Assembly (NCBI GenBank): GCA_025403435.1
Contig: CM046337.1
Span: 1,433,501-1,497,500 of the forward strand
Source of the DNA: Artocarpus heterophyllus
Lineage: Eukaryota; Streptophyta; Magnoliopsida; Rosales; Moraceae
Direction of reading: 5' to 3'
DNA: 64,000 nt
Positions 17,836-30,056 of the stretch are shown here, in pieces. Under the pieces are notes generated by a model that saw only the letters and a list, made by a program, of their open reading frames with translations, did not search any database and was not told the origin of the DNA. The position numbers and the translations under genes are program-made. How positions within the stretch are numbered: position 1 is the first letter of the stretch; each line of letters opens with the position of its first letter.

Positions 17836-20800
17836 AAAGATCCTCGAGAAACCAACTACTACATAACTCTGATGGGCCAACTCTTAATTTTTCCACGTAA
17901 CAAAGATGACTTGTAATTTTGTTATCTGGGATAGATTCTCATTTAATTAATCCCGAGACAATAGTTTTATTAAAATAATGTTGGAATTTGTTCCTTTACT
18001 AGCGAGTGATGTGAGGCTCGTGATCTGACCATTGTTGGTCTTTTGAGAGAGTTGCTTATTCGGTCGTTTATGCTAAGTGGCTTGTCGTTTAATTATGTCT
18101 TTATTTTGTTGTTGTATGTTGTGTTGCTTCACGGGTTGTTTTGGCTTTTGTCGTTTTGAGAGTGAACTTGTTATTTGATATCATGTCGTTTCATTTAAGA
18201 AATGTCAACTCAATTTATGAGAGCGCGAGGCCCTGAAGTTAGAACCATTTTTTTGTGATTATATAAACGTACAAAAAAAATATTTATAGGGTATTTAGGA
18301 AGTGAGTTGAGAGAGGTGGAACTTACAGTATTGTAATATATGAGTGCTTTATATTATATTATATAAGAGTTTTATATTATTTGAGTTAGAACTGATAAGT
18401 TGGAACTAAGTTTACCGAACACCTTGTTAATATCTATCTTTATCTAATGTATGTAGGTTTGTAGGTGAACAAAAAACATATATTTTAGAATTTACTAGAC
18501 ATGCCTTTACTATTCCACCAAGAAGAGGCAAAAGAATAATCAATTGCATAATACCCTTAGCAAAAATAATTTTCTACTGTAGTAAAAAAGAAAAAAGAAT
18601 TTTCGTGCCTTTCAATCATCAAGGACTCTAGAAGACTTTGGGATAAATGAATATGATTTAGAACACGGTCAAATGACACACAAAAAAAAAAAAAAAAAAA
18701 CACTACTTAAAAACCGAAAAGTAAAACTTTGACACTTTATGTGTATTTAAAAACACAGTTCAAACTATAATTTTAGCTTTCAACGAAGTTTTTAATAGTG
18801 TTTTCTTTTTATTATTGTAATACTTTCAGTTTAAACTATTTGGCTAGAAAATTTTCACTCATGACAGAAAAACAGAAAAACAAAGAGCAAAAGCAGGTCG
18901 GGAAACGACACGGTTAAGTATTTTTGAAGATATAGAGGTTGCACTCCAGCCAAAGACCACCACTGTGAAGAAAAACTAAAGATTGATTTATGGACCTTGA
19001 AAAAAAAAAGGATTGATGTATGGACCACTGTAATTCTATTTTCTTATGTATTTCATACCAATCAAGAAAGATCAATATGTACCTTCTTTAAACTAGGGGA
19101 AACCCTTTCATCCATGCCTTATCTTGTAGAATTCTTCTAAAGGAATACAAACTAAGAACGTGCTTAAAAGTGACTGGTCTTTAGATATTTTCCAGATCCA
19201 CAAAAAACAAGAGTACTTGACTGATATATTTAATAGGTGAGAGAGTGGTTCAAACCATTTTTTAGTTGTTTTTTAGTTCAAAAATTATAGCATATGAGGG
19301 CTTTATATCATACTTGTTTTTTGTTTTACATTGTAACTGTTGAAAGCTTTACATTATAAATGGTTTAAACTGGATGTTCAAACTAGTATGTCAAATAATG
19401 GAGGGGATCCTCAATTGTTTCCATACACTATTTTAACTTTTATGTCATATAATCACAATTATAATTTTTAATCATCTGACTTCCTATATTTTCATCAGTA
19501 GTGTCCTAATAAGTTTGTATAAAAAGGAATGTAATAGGAAAAAGCCAAAATGAAAGGTAAATTAAGATACCTAAATCGATGAGTTTAGAGTGGAGTATAA
19601 AAAAATTATCTTGTCATGTTGATTTATTTTAAACCATTAAATTAAATGATGTTTTTGTTAGATTTACATATATAAATATATATATATATAGATTTATTTA
19701 TTTATTTTAATGTAATTTTGACTAGCATTCATTATGTATAATACTTTCCGTTGGAAATATCATGGTCTCTTGCTCCCTGTGGGCACCCATTCGATTTTTG
19801 AACATTATGATTTTTGCTTACAAAATGTTTTAAAATTATAGATTTATCTTTATTTTGCAAGAAATATTACAATTGTGTCCCCGTTAAATAATTAAGACGT
19901 ATGTTATTGTGCCACTATTTTATAAGAAAAATTATGACTCCCTTACCAGTTCATACTTAAAATATATAACTATATTTCTATTTAATAAAACTTTATATTT
20001 AACTATTTATAGTGTGCCCCTATGTTGCTTGCTCAACATTTCGTTGCCAACCGTTTGTTTTGTTTTGTTTTAATTTGTTTTTTTTTTTTTTTTGTCCGTC
20101 GACTACTTTCAAACGGAAAAGAATAAGTTGTTAATCTTGTTGCTGTTTTTTTTTTTTTTTTTTTTTGGGGGAATCAGTCTATGAATTAAAAAATTGATGC
20201 TAAAAATTATTGCTTTTTTTTTAGAGACTATATTTGTTATTATTTCCCCGTATTCAATGTTTTTCACCTGTTTATCTAAAAAATGAACTAATTTTGGCAT
20301 TTTTTTTAGTTTAAGGAATAAATTTAGTACAACTTTTAATATAGGGGTTATTTATAAAAGAAAAGATAGTTTAAAGGCATTCTATGATACAGAGTTAGGT
20401 GCTTTTTATCCAAATAATAGAGGGACCATTTATAAAATGCATTTTGTGTCTATTATGGGAAAAAATTGATTATACGAACTGAGTTTAAAGAGGAAAATAA
20501 TTCAATCACTATTTATAGGTCATTTATCCCTTCTTTTGTTGTCTTGTTTCTAAATAGGTTCAAGTGTACAGAATATAGGAAGTTTAGGTGCCTTAGTTAT
20601 AATTATTTGAATTATTCAGTACATGATTAATCATTGTAATTGTGACAAAACAATTAAAGTAAAGTTCTTTAAGAGAACAAAAAGGTGCGGTATAAAAGAG
20701 AGAGATAATTAAGAAAAAATAACATTAAAAAGGGTAAAACTTTTGATAGAATAAATATTTTATTTTAATTGTTGAATTAATTTTACAACAGTTTGTAACT

Positions 20801-21807
20801 GACAGTAAAACTTTCACGACAAAGACCCACAATAAATAAACTTTTTGTCATAAAGTGAAACACTCGGCACAGACTTACAGGTAGCCTATAGCCACAACAA
20901 AAATAATAACAGATAAACATAATATGCAACTTCTGTTTGTGGTATCAGCAAAATATAGCATCTGATCATATCTAGCTAGCTACTTTATCATCAAATCATG
21001 CCAACTATAGCCAGTGTGGCAAGGGACCCTCTTATCAATTATTTGTACTCGTTCCTGGAAACCAACAACAACAACACAATGGTAGAACCGCTGTCAATTA
21101 AGGCGAATGGTGAACACAAATATTGTTGGCCTGGAATATATTCATATATGTATATAAGGCAAGTCTTAAATACTACAGCAACAGCAGACCGTTCAGCGCT
21201 ATTAAAGACTGGACTTTTAATCATAAAATTTTTAACAAAACTTTTAATCACAAATTAGTTATAAATTTTGGTTTTATTTTTGTTGTGTCAAAAACTTTTA
21301 ACTATGAGATTTTTTGTCACGAAAAAAATTGTTGTGAATAAAACTCCATTTTTTGTAGTACCAATATATATAACTTTTTTTTTTGTCAAAAATATAATGT
21401 CATTCATGCATTTGTGTAACTCTCAACTTATTGAAATATAACTTTTAATGTTACATCTTTTAAACTATGTCTATTAAGTGTTACATGCGAACAAATTAAA
21501 TGTCACGAATCATAAATAAGTTACATTTTCAAATAAAAAAAAGGTACAAGTGCATAACAGGTGTGGTATCAAATTGGAGGCCAACCCTATGAATGTGTAT
21601 GTGTGTGTCTCTATATATATTTATATCGGGTATTGTCCAGCTGATATATGATGATTTATAATGGTTGTACCACGATTCCTCGTTTTTTCATATGAGATAT
21701 ATATCGAGCTTGTGCATGCTATAGAATGAGTTTTCATTGTGCAAATGATTGGTTTAAATTGTCGGTTGACCATTTTAAATTGACATCTTAATCTTAATCT
21801 TAACTAT
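17836..21807. other. Intergenic, small repeats only
   Basis: No gene was recognised. It holds small foldback stretches near 17265-17350, 18288-18425, 18735-18850 and 19236-19395, and long poly-T and poly-A runs near 18685, 20080 and 20140. A frame starting at 20998 opens with a clean ATG, but nothing in it or around it resembles a known plant protein, so it is not called. Confidence 0.5.
19236..19395. mobile_element. Short foldback element of the TAAAGCTCT family
   Basis: Paired words GGTTCAAACCATTTT and AAATGGTTTAAACT near the two ends are inverted complements. The inner segment has GGGCTTTATATCATA and AAAGCTTTACATTATA. No target duplication was resolved. Confidence 0.4.
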
Positions 21808-21810
21808 ATA

Positions 21811-22336
21811 CGCTACAAGAAAAACTACATTTAACGACATATTATTTACGACGTGTAGTTTTTGAATGTCGTTGAAAAGTACATACAACGACATCTCCAA
21901 CAAATATGTCGTTAATAACATTTGAAACAATAATTAACGACATCTATATATATACTGTATTAAAGATCTCCTTTTAACGACAATAGTTTAGTATCGTTAA
22001 TTATTTAACGACAAGTAGGAGATGTCTTCAAAGCCTTAGAGGTTCCACGACACCCCTTATAGACGACATCTTGACAATATTGTCTATAAGGGATGTCGTA
22101 GAATCTCCAAGGCTTTGACGACATCTCCTACTTGTTGTTAAATAATTTAACGACACTAAACTATTGTCATTAAAAGGAGACCTTTAATACGACATCTATA
22201 TAGATGTCGTTAATTATTGTTTCAAATGTCGTTAACGACATCTTTATTAGAGATATCGTTGTATGTACTTTTCAATGACATTTAAAAATAACATATCGTA
22301 AATAATATGACGTTAAATATAATTTTTCTTGTAGTG
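21811..22336. mobile_element. Palindromic CACTA-type foldback element, copy A (526 bp)
   Basis: It starts CGCTACAAGAAAAACTAC and ends TTTTTCTTGTAGTG, the CACTACAAGAAA ends typical of En/Spm (CACTA) elements with one changed base at the left end. The flanks show a 3-bp duplication, ATA (21808-21810 and 22337-22339), as expected for the superfamily. The whole element is one long imperfect palindrome centred near 22070, with no open frame. It must depend on a transposase encoded elsewhere. Two close relatives lie at 23194-23718 and 40663-41190. Confidence 0.85.
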
Positions 22337-22339
22337 ATA

Positions 22340-23190
22340 TAGAAGTGCCAATCTTGTTTACTGTATTCGACCGAAATAGTGTAGTTTTGATTGAAAAGCA
22401 TGAAAAGTTTTTTTTTTTCCTTTGCTCAAGCATGAAAATTTGCTTTCTTCTTTGTCATTCAACGTCAAGTGTTTTTTTTTTTTTTTTTGCTTTTTAAGCT
22501 TTTTTTTTCATCCTTAAATATTTTTTTATCTTTTTAATTTTTGCCTTTCTTTTTAGTATTTGTTCTTTTTTTTTTTTTTGGTTTTTCTTCTCTTAATATT
22601 TTATCTATTCTTTTTCTTTTTTACCCTTCCTTTTTAGCATTGTCCATATTAAAACTGTAACACTTATGATTAGCATCACTTAGGGTTTTACGAAATAAAA
22701 AGGAGTTATATAACCTAAGGCATAAAAGGTGAATTACTTATTTTCATGATATTTATGATAAGCTCCGATGATATAAATGCCCAAAGTAAAATTATATGTA
22801 ATTTTATAAATTTGATAATTTTATATTTTTACTTTAATTTATTATTGGCTTTTAGTTTTATGTTTATTTAGATAATTATTGGTTTCATATTTGATACATT
22901 TAATAATATACCAGGTTATATATGTAATACGTTATTATATTTTATTTTATATATATATATATAATACGTTATTAACATATATCAAATTTTCTTTTCAATA
23001 TATATATATATATATATATTAGGTTTTTCTTATAACGTTATAAAGAAGCTTAATTTTTTTTCATATGTATATATATATATATATACATATATTGACTTCT
23101 AGTTGAAGTCCAATTCTGATGGCGAAGTTCTGTACATGTAAATAAAAAAACTCCTTTATGTTATTTTTAGGGGTTAGGGGTAGTACATAC
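22340..23190. other. AT-rich intergenic stretch
   Basis: It contains long T-rich runs (22410-22640) and several TA tracts around 22950-23090. No coding signal and no repeat shared with the rest of the window was found. Confidence 0.55.
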
Positions 23191-23193
23191 ATA

Positions 23194-23718
23194 CACTACA
23201 AGAAAACTACATTTAACGACATATTATTTATGACATGTAGTTTTGAATGTTGAAAAGTACATACAACGACATCTCCAACAAACATGTCTTTAATGACATT
23301 TAAAACAATAATTAACGACATCTATATAGACACCGTATTAAAGGTCTCCTTTTAACAATAATAGTTTAGTGTCGTTAAATTTTTTAATGACAAGTAGTAG
23401 ATATCGTCAAAGCCTTGAAGATTCTACGACACCCCTTATAGACGACATGTTGACCAATATCGTCTATAAGGGGTGTCGTAGAATCTCCAAGGCTTTAACG
23501 ATATCTCCTACTTGTCGTTGAATAATTTAACGACACTAAACTATTGTCGTTAAAAGGAGAGTTTTAATACGACATCTATATAGATGTCTCATTAATTATT
23601 ATTTCAAATGTCATTAACGACGTCTTTGTTGGAGATGTCGTTGTATGTACTCTTTAACGACATTCAAAAACTACATGTCGTGAATAATATGTCGTTAAAT
23701 GTAGTTTTTCTTGTAGTG
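23194..23718. mobile_element. Palindromic CACTA-type foldback element, copy B (525 bp)
   Basis: The ends are CACTACAAGAAAACTAC and GTTTTTCTTGTAGTG, the intact CACTA terminus on both sides. The interior is nearly the same as copies A and C and palindromic around 23460. The adjoining triplets (ATA and TTT) do not match, so the target duplication is lost or the flanks have changed. Confidence 0.85.
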
Positions 23719-24176
23719 TTTGAACTTTTTTCGGTAACAATTGAGTCCTTAAACTTAGTTAAGTGTAGTAATTGAGTCTCTAATCGCACACGTTTTTCAA
23801 AATTAAGATAGAAAACAAGAAGGAATAGAATTTTGAGCACTTCAATGATTAAAACACAAATATAAGCAAACAAAATTGTCAAAAAAAATAATTAAAAATT
23901 ATATGATTTCTTTTTTTTAGGTATAAAATTGAACAATTTGGTTCTTATTAGAAGCAAATAAGGTGCATAGTTGTTCGAAATAGGTTATGTATGCCTCATG
24001 TCATTATTTTCGCCTAATTTTGAAGAAAGTTTGTGACTAGGACTTAATGGTCATATTTTGTTAAGTTTAAGGACTCAATTATCAAAAAAAAAAAAAAAAG
24101 TTTGAGGGTCACAATGTAGAAGTATGAAAAATTTGAAAGGCAAACGTGCCAAAAACTCTATAAAAAAAATATATCA
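23719..24176. other. AT-rich intergenic stretch
   Basis: No gene. Phrases such as ACAATTGAGTCCTTAAACTTAG near 23740 and GTTTAAGGACTCAATTATC near 24063 form a widely spaced imperfect inverted pair. A small foldback repeat may therefore span 23730-24110. Confidence 0.4.
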
Positions 24177-24735
24177 TCCGGCCGGGGCCGAGGGCCTATT
24201 ACTACCATATTGATGTATTTTTATATCCTAGGTTTTTCACGCATTGTCTAATCGTGTATATATGTTCAGGAAAAACAAATACTAAAAGAGAATATTATAA
24301 TATTTCGATTAATGACAAGATAAGACTAAAACATAATAATTTGATACACAACATGACTAAACATTTAAAGAAAAATATAGTCTTTTTATTCAATCACAGA
24401 TTGAATATTAAAGTGCTAATTCAACAAAAAAAGATGGGTAACGACCGTTATATACTTAACATCTTAACTAACTTAAAGAACATTGTTAGTAAGCCAAAAT
24501 AAATAGCAAAATACCCTACTTTTATAGCTGTATACAAATATAATAAGCAAAATGCAAATATGGAGTTACGACATGAGTGGTAGGAATATTATGTATATAT
24601 CTCTCTAGACAATAATACATGTCGACCAAAGACTCGTGCATGTGATCCAGCTCAACTTGATAGCAATGAAGCTCTATATCTACATATATATATTTATATA
24701 ATGTTTATTAGACATGCTAAAATGAACATTCAACG
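24177..24735 (-). repeat. Inverted duplication, copy 2 (uninterrupted)
   Basis: The reverse complement matches 2780-3041, 4275-4440 and 5450-5520 in order. It lacks the two insertions present in that copy, so it preserves their empty sites. No coding signal was found in either copy. Confidence 0.8.
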
Positions 24736-26057
24736 GCGGTTTACAAAAACCACTGTTTAAAGCGCAGTACAGATTTTTTAAAAGATGGAGGTCTCCGTAC
24801 TGTGCAATATATAATGATGGTTCTTGAAGAGACTATTGTTTTTTTTTTTGGCGACGTCCATACCATATTTTGTTGTAGTGAAACAGGAAGACAAAAAACC
24901 CATACGATACATATAACAAGGGAAAAATTGGTTAACATACATAAAAAATTTAAGAAACTAAATGCCAAACAAGATACGAGCAGTAATATTATGCCTGATA
25001 CTATCATGAGGTTTAAAAACAAAATCCTATCTTAAAAATTAATAAAAAAAGAGCCTTTCAAACGAAAATAAGAAATTTTTAAAGAGAGAGGAATTGAGTA
25101 AAGATATTTATCATTTGTTTAGAAATTCAGTTATAATTAACTGATTTTTTTGTTTAAAAATTATAACATTTTAGAGTTTTATATTTATATAGTAATTTTT
25201 TTTGTTTTTATTATAATTGTTGGAGATTTTATACTGTTTATAATTTTAGGTAACAGGTTGAAACCGTGTTTAAACAACCTATTAACCCGTACAAATGACT
25301 GTGATAATTGTACGAACGCCGTTGGTAAAAGTCTTGTAAATAATTGATTCGCGGTGAAGCCTTTTAGTTTATTAGGGTCCCGACTATCATGTCATACCAA
25401 ACGAAACATGGATATATATATATATATATATATATATGCATGTATGTAACTGCGATGTATTTTGTATATATATTATTTGTGTGTGTACTCACATGCATGA
25501 TTGACAACGAACCCACAATACACAGACAGAATTTGGCAGGATCGAATTTATGTTGCTGGATAAGAAATTTAAGCGACGTATAGTTTGATGCCACGTCTTG
25601 TCTATCCTATCTAACGATCAAACTCCTACACATTAGAACCCGACACGATCGTACGTGGTTTACATATAGTCAATATCTATATGCAAAAAAGAACAAAAAT
25701 GTACGCGAGCAATTATAGCTTAGTACCTTCATTATTCACGGGTTTTTTTTTCCTTCTTATCACATTTGCTGCAGTTCTAGGTGTCTTGTCCTTTTCCGAG
25801 ACAGCTTTCCACTGAGATTTTTAGATCTTATTGTCCTCTCTTAGTTCTGATGTCGTTTTCTGATTGGTGTGTTTCCCCGCACTGGTCTTCGCACCTTCCA
25901 TGATCTTTCACCACCTCAACTACAGGTTACAACCCCCTCTGCTTCGGCTTGCCACATAAGCAAAGCAATCAAAACTTTCTTTTATTGGCCGCCGGTGATA
26001 TTGCTCTACACACACGCAAAGACACACACACACATGTACATACAGACATATATATTA
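24736..26057. other. Intergenic stretch before the copia element
   Basis: AT-rich with a TA run at 25411-25437. About 25740-26000 is more GC-balanced and has a possible acceptor (TACAG at about 25925). No protein family was recognised there, so no gene is called. Confidence 0.45.
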
Positions 26058-26062
26058 ATATA

Positions 26063-26608
26063 TGTTATTTAGTGACCTAAAATTTCTCCATTTGTTTTGG
26101 CAGCAAGGCAGCACCGCGGCGCTTGAAAGCAGGGCCGTGACGCTACAATCCAGCGTCGCGGCGCTTGAAAGCAGCGCCGCGGCGCTCCAATCCGAAAACC
26201 AGCGCCGCGGCGCTTCAACGAGGCTAGATAGTGTATTTTACGTTTTTACGCGTTTTTGGGTTATTTTGGGTTAGGGTTTGAGTCCCTATACATATAAATA
26301 CATCATATTCTCCATAGTTCAATATAGTGAGTCACATTAGAGAGACACATTAGAAAGTCACAAATTTTCATAGAGATCATAGTGTTGAGAGTGATACAGA
26401 GAGCTCAGTCTTGTGAGTTTGTGAGTGATTGAGTGAGTGAATTTCTGTATTTGAGCGCTCTAAACACCGTTATAATTTCCGTTTTGTGATTAGTGGATTG
26501 CTTCTCCTCTGCCCATGGTTTTTTTACCCTTTATTAGGGTTTTTCCACGTAAATTTTGTGTGCAATTTTCTCTCTATTTCTTGTTGCTTATTGCTTTGAT
26601 TTCTAACA
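26063..26608 (+). repeat. 5' LTR of the copia element (546 bp)
   Basis: Bounded by TG and CA. It contains a GC-rich 21-bp tandem repeat at 26111-26213 and a TATA-like CATATAAATACATCA at about 26290. It is 48 bp longer than the 3' LTR, mostly because it has about two more repeat units. Confidence 0.9.
26111..26213 (+). repeat. GC-rich 21-bp tandem repeat with 12-bp palindrome
   Basis: Copies of the palindrome GCGCCGCGGCGC, perfect or with one to a few changes, begin at 26111, 26132, 26153, 26174 and 26202. The first four are spaced exactly 21 bp apart, with TTGAAAGCA-type linkers. The 3' LTR has only three (30744, 30765, 30787). It lies upstream of the LTR TATA-like sequence. Confidence 0.85.
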
Positions 26609-26610
26609 AG

Positions 26611-26622
26611 TGGTATCAGAGC
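26611..26622 (+). other. Primer-binding site for initiator methionine tRNA
   Basis: TGGTATCAGAGC starts two bases after the 5' LTR. This is the standard plant copia sequence, complementary to the 3' end of the initiator methionine tRNA that primes minus-strand DNA synthesis. Confidence 0.9.
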
Positions 26623-26639
26623 TTTGGCTTTGATTTGCA

Positions 26640-27371
26640 ATGGCAACCATGAAATTCGATATTCCGCTGTTGGATCGCACAACGAGGTTTTCTCTATGGC
26701 AAGTGAAGATGCAGGCTGTTCTGGCGCAGATGGACCTTGATGATGCGCTATTGGGTTTCTATAAGATGCCCTCATCATGGTCGAAGGAGGAAAAGGAGCG
26801 TAAGGACCGAAAAGCTTTGTCCCAAATACACCTTAATCTGTCAAATCAGATTTTGCAGGATGTACTGAAGGAGAAGACTGTTGCTGCTTTGTGGCTCAAG
26901 CTGGAGCAATTATGCATGACCAAGAGTCTTACTAGCAAACTTCATTTAAAGCAGCGTCTATACTCTCACCGAATGTCTGAAGGTACGTCTCTTGAGGATC
27001 ACTTAACTGTGTTTAAGGAGATTGTGTCTGATTTGGAGGCTATAGAAGTTAAGTATGATGAAGAAGACCTTGGGTTAATTTTATTATATTCACTGCCTTC
27101 ATCATATGCCACATTTAGGGATACTATCTTGTATAGTCGGGACAATCTTACCCTAGATGAGGTTTATGAGGCTTTATTTTCTAAAGAAAAGATGAAGCAG
27201 TTAGTTACTGGATCTGAAACACAAGGAGAGGGTCTAGTTGTTAGAGGTAGAACCCAAGAGAGAAGTTCTGGGACTGAGATTAGAGGTAGGTCTAAATCCA
27301 GAAATAAAGAAAAGTACTGTAACTATTGCAAGAAGAAAGGGCACATTAAAACTGAGTGTTATAAGCTGTAG
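26640..27371 (+). pseudogene. gag: copia gag region (capsid/nucleocapsid)
   Basis: The frame opens with ATG 32 bp after the primer-binding site. About residues 1-190 match the copia gag domain found in plant elements (words such as LWQVKMQ, MSEGTSLEDHL and LPSSYATF). A zinc knuckle, CNYCKKKGHIKTEC (CX2CX4HX4C), follows near residue 230 and would bind the RNA genome. TAG at 27369-27371 stops the frame just after the knuckle. Sequence beyond it continues in the same frame into protease, so this is a nonsense change in a once-continuous gag-pol frame. Confidence 0.85.
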
Positions 27372-27809
27372 AATAAAAACAAGAGGGCTGAAAATCAGAA
27401 GGGGAAGAAACCAGATGCTGGTGAGGCTAGTGTCATTGAAGAAGGCTCTGGTGGTGAGCTTTTGGTAATTTCTGATGGTGATTCTAAACCATGTGAGGAT
27501 TGGGTTCTTGACTCTGCATGTACGTTTCATATGTGTCCCAACCGGGACTGGTTTTCAACATATGAAACGGTTCCTAAGGGCTCTGTTTTGATGGGAAACA
27601 ATGCCCCATGCAAAGTTGCTGGTATTGGTACCGTCAAAATTAAAATGCATGATGGCATAGTGAGGACACTAGGTGATGTGAGGCATGTCCCCGATCTTAA
27701 GAGGAATTTAATTTCCTTAGGTACTCCTTATACTAAAGGGTACAAGTACACTGGTGAAGGTGGAGTTCTGAAAGTCAGTAAAGGCGCTCTTGTGATGATG
27801 AAAGCATAA
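27372..27809 (+). pseudogene. pol: copia protease region
   Basis: In the same frame as gag, the aspartic protease motif DSACTFHM lies near 27510. The domain continues with the usual retropepsin features ([14 protein letters not shown]). The enzyme would have cut the polyprotein. TAA at 27807-27809 ends this open stretch. The longest ATG-initiated frame begins at 27462, but that ATG is internal to the original polyprotein and not a real start. Confidence 0.8.
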
Positions 27810-29258
27810 AAGAAGACTGCTAGTTTGTATGTTCTGCAGGGTACTACAGTTGTTGGTGATGCAAAAGTTACTACTTCCACTATGTCTGATGATGATCTCA
27901 TTAAGGTATGGCATATGCGACTGGGGCATATGAGTGAGCTTGGGATGGCAGAGCTGAGTAAGCGAGGGCTCCTTAATGGACAGTGCACAGGTAAGATGGA
28001 GTTCTATGAGCACTGTGTTTTTGGAAAGCAGAAGAGAGTTCGATTTGGCAAAGGCATTCACAACACAAAAGATATTTTGGAGTATGTTCATTCTGACCTT
28101 TGGGGACCATCTACTGTTCCTTCTTATGGTGGTGCTAATTATATGCTTACCATCATTGACGACTACTCCAGAAAATTATGGACATTCTTTTTGAAGCAGA
28201 AGAATGATGTCTTTGCTACATTCAAAGATTGGAAGACCATGATAGAAAAGCAGACCGGTAAGCCAGTTAAATGTCTCCGCACTGATAATGGCTTGGAGTT
28301 TTGTTCAAATGAATTTAATACCTTCTGTAAATCAGAGGGAATTCTGAGGGACTTAACAGTCCGATGTACTCCGCAGCAAAATGGTGTGGCCGAGAGGATG
28401 AACAAGACGTTGATGGAGAAAGTACGCTGCATACTTTCTAATGCTGGGCTACCTAAGTCATTTTGGGCTGAAGCCGCTTCTACAGCTTGTTATTTGGTCA
28501 ATCGCTCTCCTTCCATCGCTATTAACAAGAAGACACCACAAGATATGTGGTCAGGAGAACCTGCAGATTACTCAAATTTAAGAATTTTTGGTTGTCCTGC
28601 TTATGCTCATGTTGACAATGAAAAATTGGAGCCTAGATCCATGAAGTGTATATTTCTTGGTTACAAGCCTGGTGTTAAAGGCTATAAGTTATGGTGCCCG
28701 GAAACCAAGAAAGTTATTATCAGTAGAGATGTTGTGTTTGATGAGACTTCCATGTTACGTGGGACATCTACTACAGGGTCTAGTGATGTTGATCGGGATA
28801 GATCTAGCAAACAGGTGGAGTTTCAAATAGAGACAAATACATCATCCGATTCTACTTCCCAGTCAAGTTCAGAGAGTCAAGGCGATAGTGCTTCCCAATC
28901 GCCATCACCGCTGCCACCACAGTACTCTATTGCTAAGGATAGGCCGAGGAGAGATGTTAGGCCTCCACAGAGATATGCTGAGGCCGACTTGGTGGCTTAT
29001 GCTTTATCAGTGGCAGAAGGTATTGAGTCTAGTGAAGAACCTTCTACCTATTCAGAGGCGGTTAATTCAGTTGACTCTGGTAAGTGGATGATTGCTATGC
29101 AGGAGGAGATGGAATCCCTACATAAGAATGGCAGATGGGATTTGGTGAAGTTACCCAAAGGGAAGAAAGCTATTCGCTGCAAATGGGTATTTAAAAGAAA
29201 AGAAGGCACACCGGGAGTTGAAGATGCTAGGTACAAGGCTAGACTGGTTGCAAAATGA
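27810..29258 (+). pseudogene. pol: copia integrase and start of reverse transcriptase
   Basis: It starts with the pre-integrase zinc region (MRLGHMSELGM, then EHCVFGK with the second Cys pair). The catalytic core follows with its D,D,E residues in HSDLWGPS, LRTDNGLEF and QQNGVAERMN. A C-terminal GKKCIFLGY-type stretch (here KCIFLGYKPG) and a Ser-rich, Pro-rich linker precede the first reverse transcriptase motif, WVFKRK. TGA at 29256-29258 stops the frame inside reverse transcriptase. Confidence 0.85.
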
Positions 29259-30056
29259 TACAGTCAGGTTCCAGGTGTTGACTTTATAGATGTATTTTCT
29301 CCTGTGGTTAAGCATAGCTCAATTCGAGCCTTGCTTGGTATTGTGGCCATTCATGATCTTGAGCTTGAGCAGTTAGATGTGAAGACTGCATTTTTGCATG
29401 GAGAGCTCGAGGAAGATATTTACATGCAGCAACCCGAGGGTTTCATTGTCACAGGTAAAGAAGACTATGTTTGTTCGTTGAAAAAGTCTCTTTACGGTTT
29501 GACACAGTCTCCTAGGCAGTGGTATAAGAGATTTGACTCATTTATGATCGCTCATGAGTTTAAGAGGAGTAGCTATGACAGTTGTGTCTACTTCAAGAAG
29601 GGTGATGATGGGTCCTTTGTTTATTTGCTCTTATATGTTGATGATATGTTGATTGCTGCTAAGGATAAAGGAGAGATTAAGAAGTTAAAGGCTCAACTCA
29701 GTAGAGAGTTTGAGATGAAGGACTTGGGAGCTGCCAAGAAGATTCTCGGCATGGAGATTTTGAGAAATAGAAAGGCAGGTAAGCTTTATCTGAGTCAGAA
29801 AGGCTATATTGACAAAGTTTTGCACAGGTTCAACATGCAGAAAGCAAAACCAGTGAGCACTCTGTTAGCAGCACATTTCAGACTTTCAGCTGCATTAGCT
29901 CCACAGTCAGATGATGAGGTTGAGTATATGTCACGTGTTCCATACTCTAGTGCAGTAGGTTCCCTCATGTATGCTATGGTATGTTCTCGCCCAGATTTAT
30001 CATATGCAGTTAGTGCAGTTAGTAGATACATGGCAAATCCAGGTAAAGAGCACTGA
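29259..30056 (+). pseudogene. pol: copia reverse transcriptase region
   Basis: Same frame. It holds QLDVKTAFLHGEL, SLYGLTQSPRQWY and the catalytic YVDDMLIA box of Ty1/copia polymerases. TGA at 30054-30056 ends the open stretch where family members usually have a Trp codon. The ATG at 29304 is internal. Confidence 0.85.

Noticed and set aside
20998..21258. 86-residue frame with a clean ATG
   Set aside because: No recognisable family, no flanking exon, and an antisense frame of similar length. Not enough to call a gene.
21811..23718. CRISPR-like array or long non-coding hairpin gene
   Set aside because: The repeated ACGAC words have irregular spacing and no constant spacer length, and CACTA termini with a 3-bp duplication explain the unit as a transposon.
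25740..26000. Possible exon before the copia element
   Set aside because: A plausible acceptor is present, but no protein similarity was recognised and no partner exon was found.
27462..27809. Separate protease gene starting at the ATG at 27462
   Set aside because: This is part of one interrupted copia gag-pol frame. The ATG is an internal methionine.
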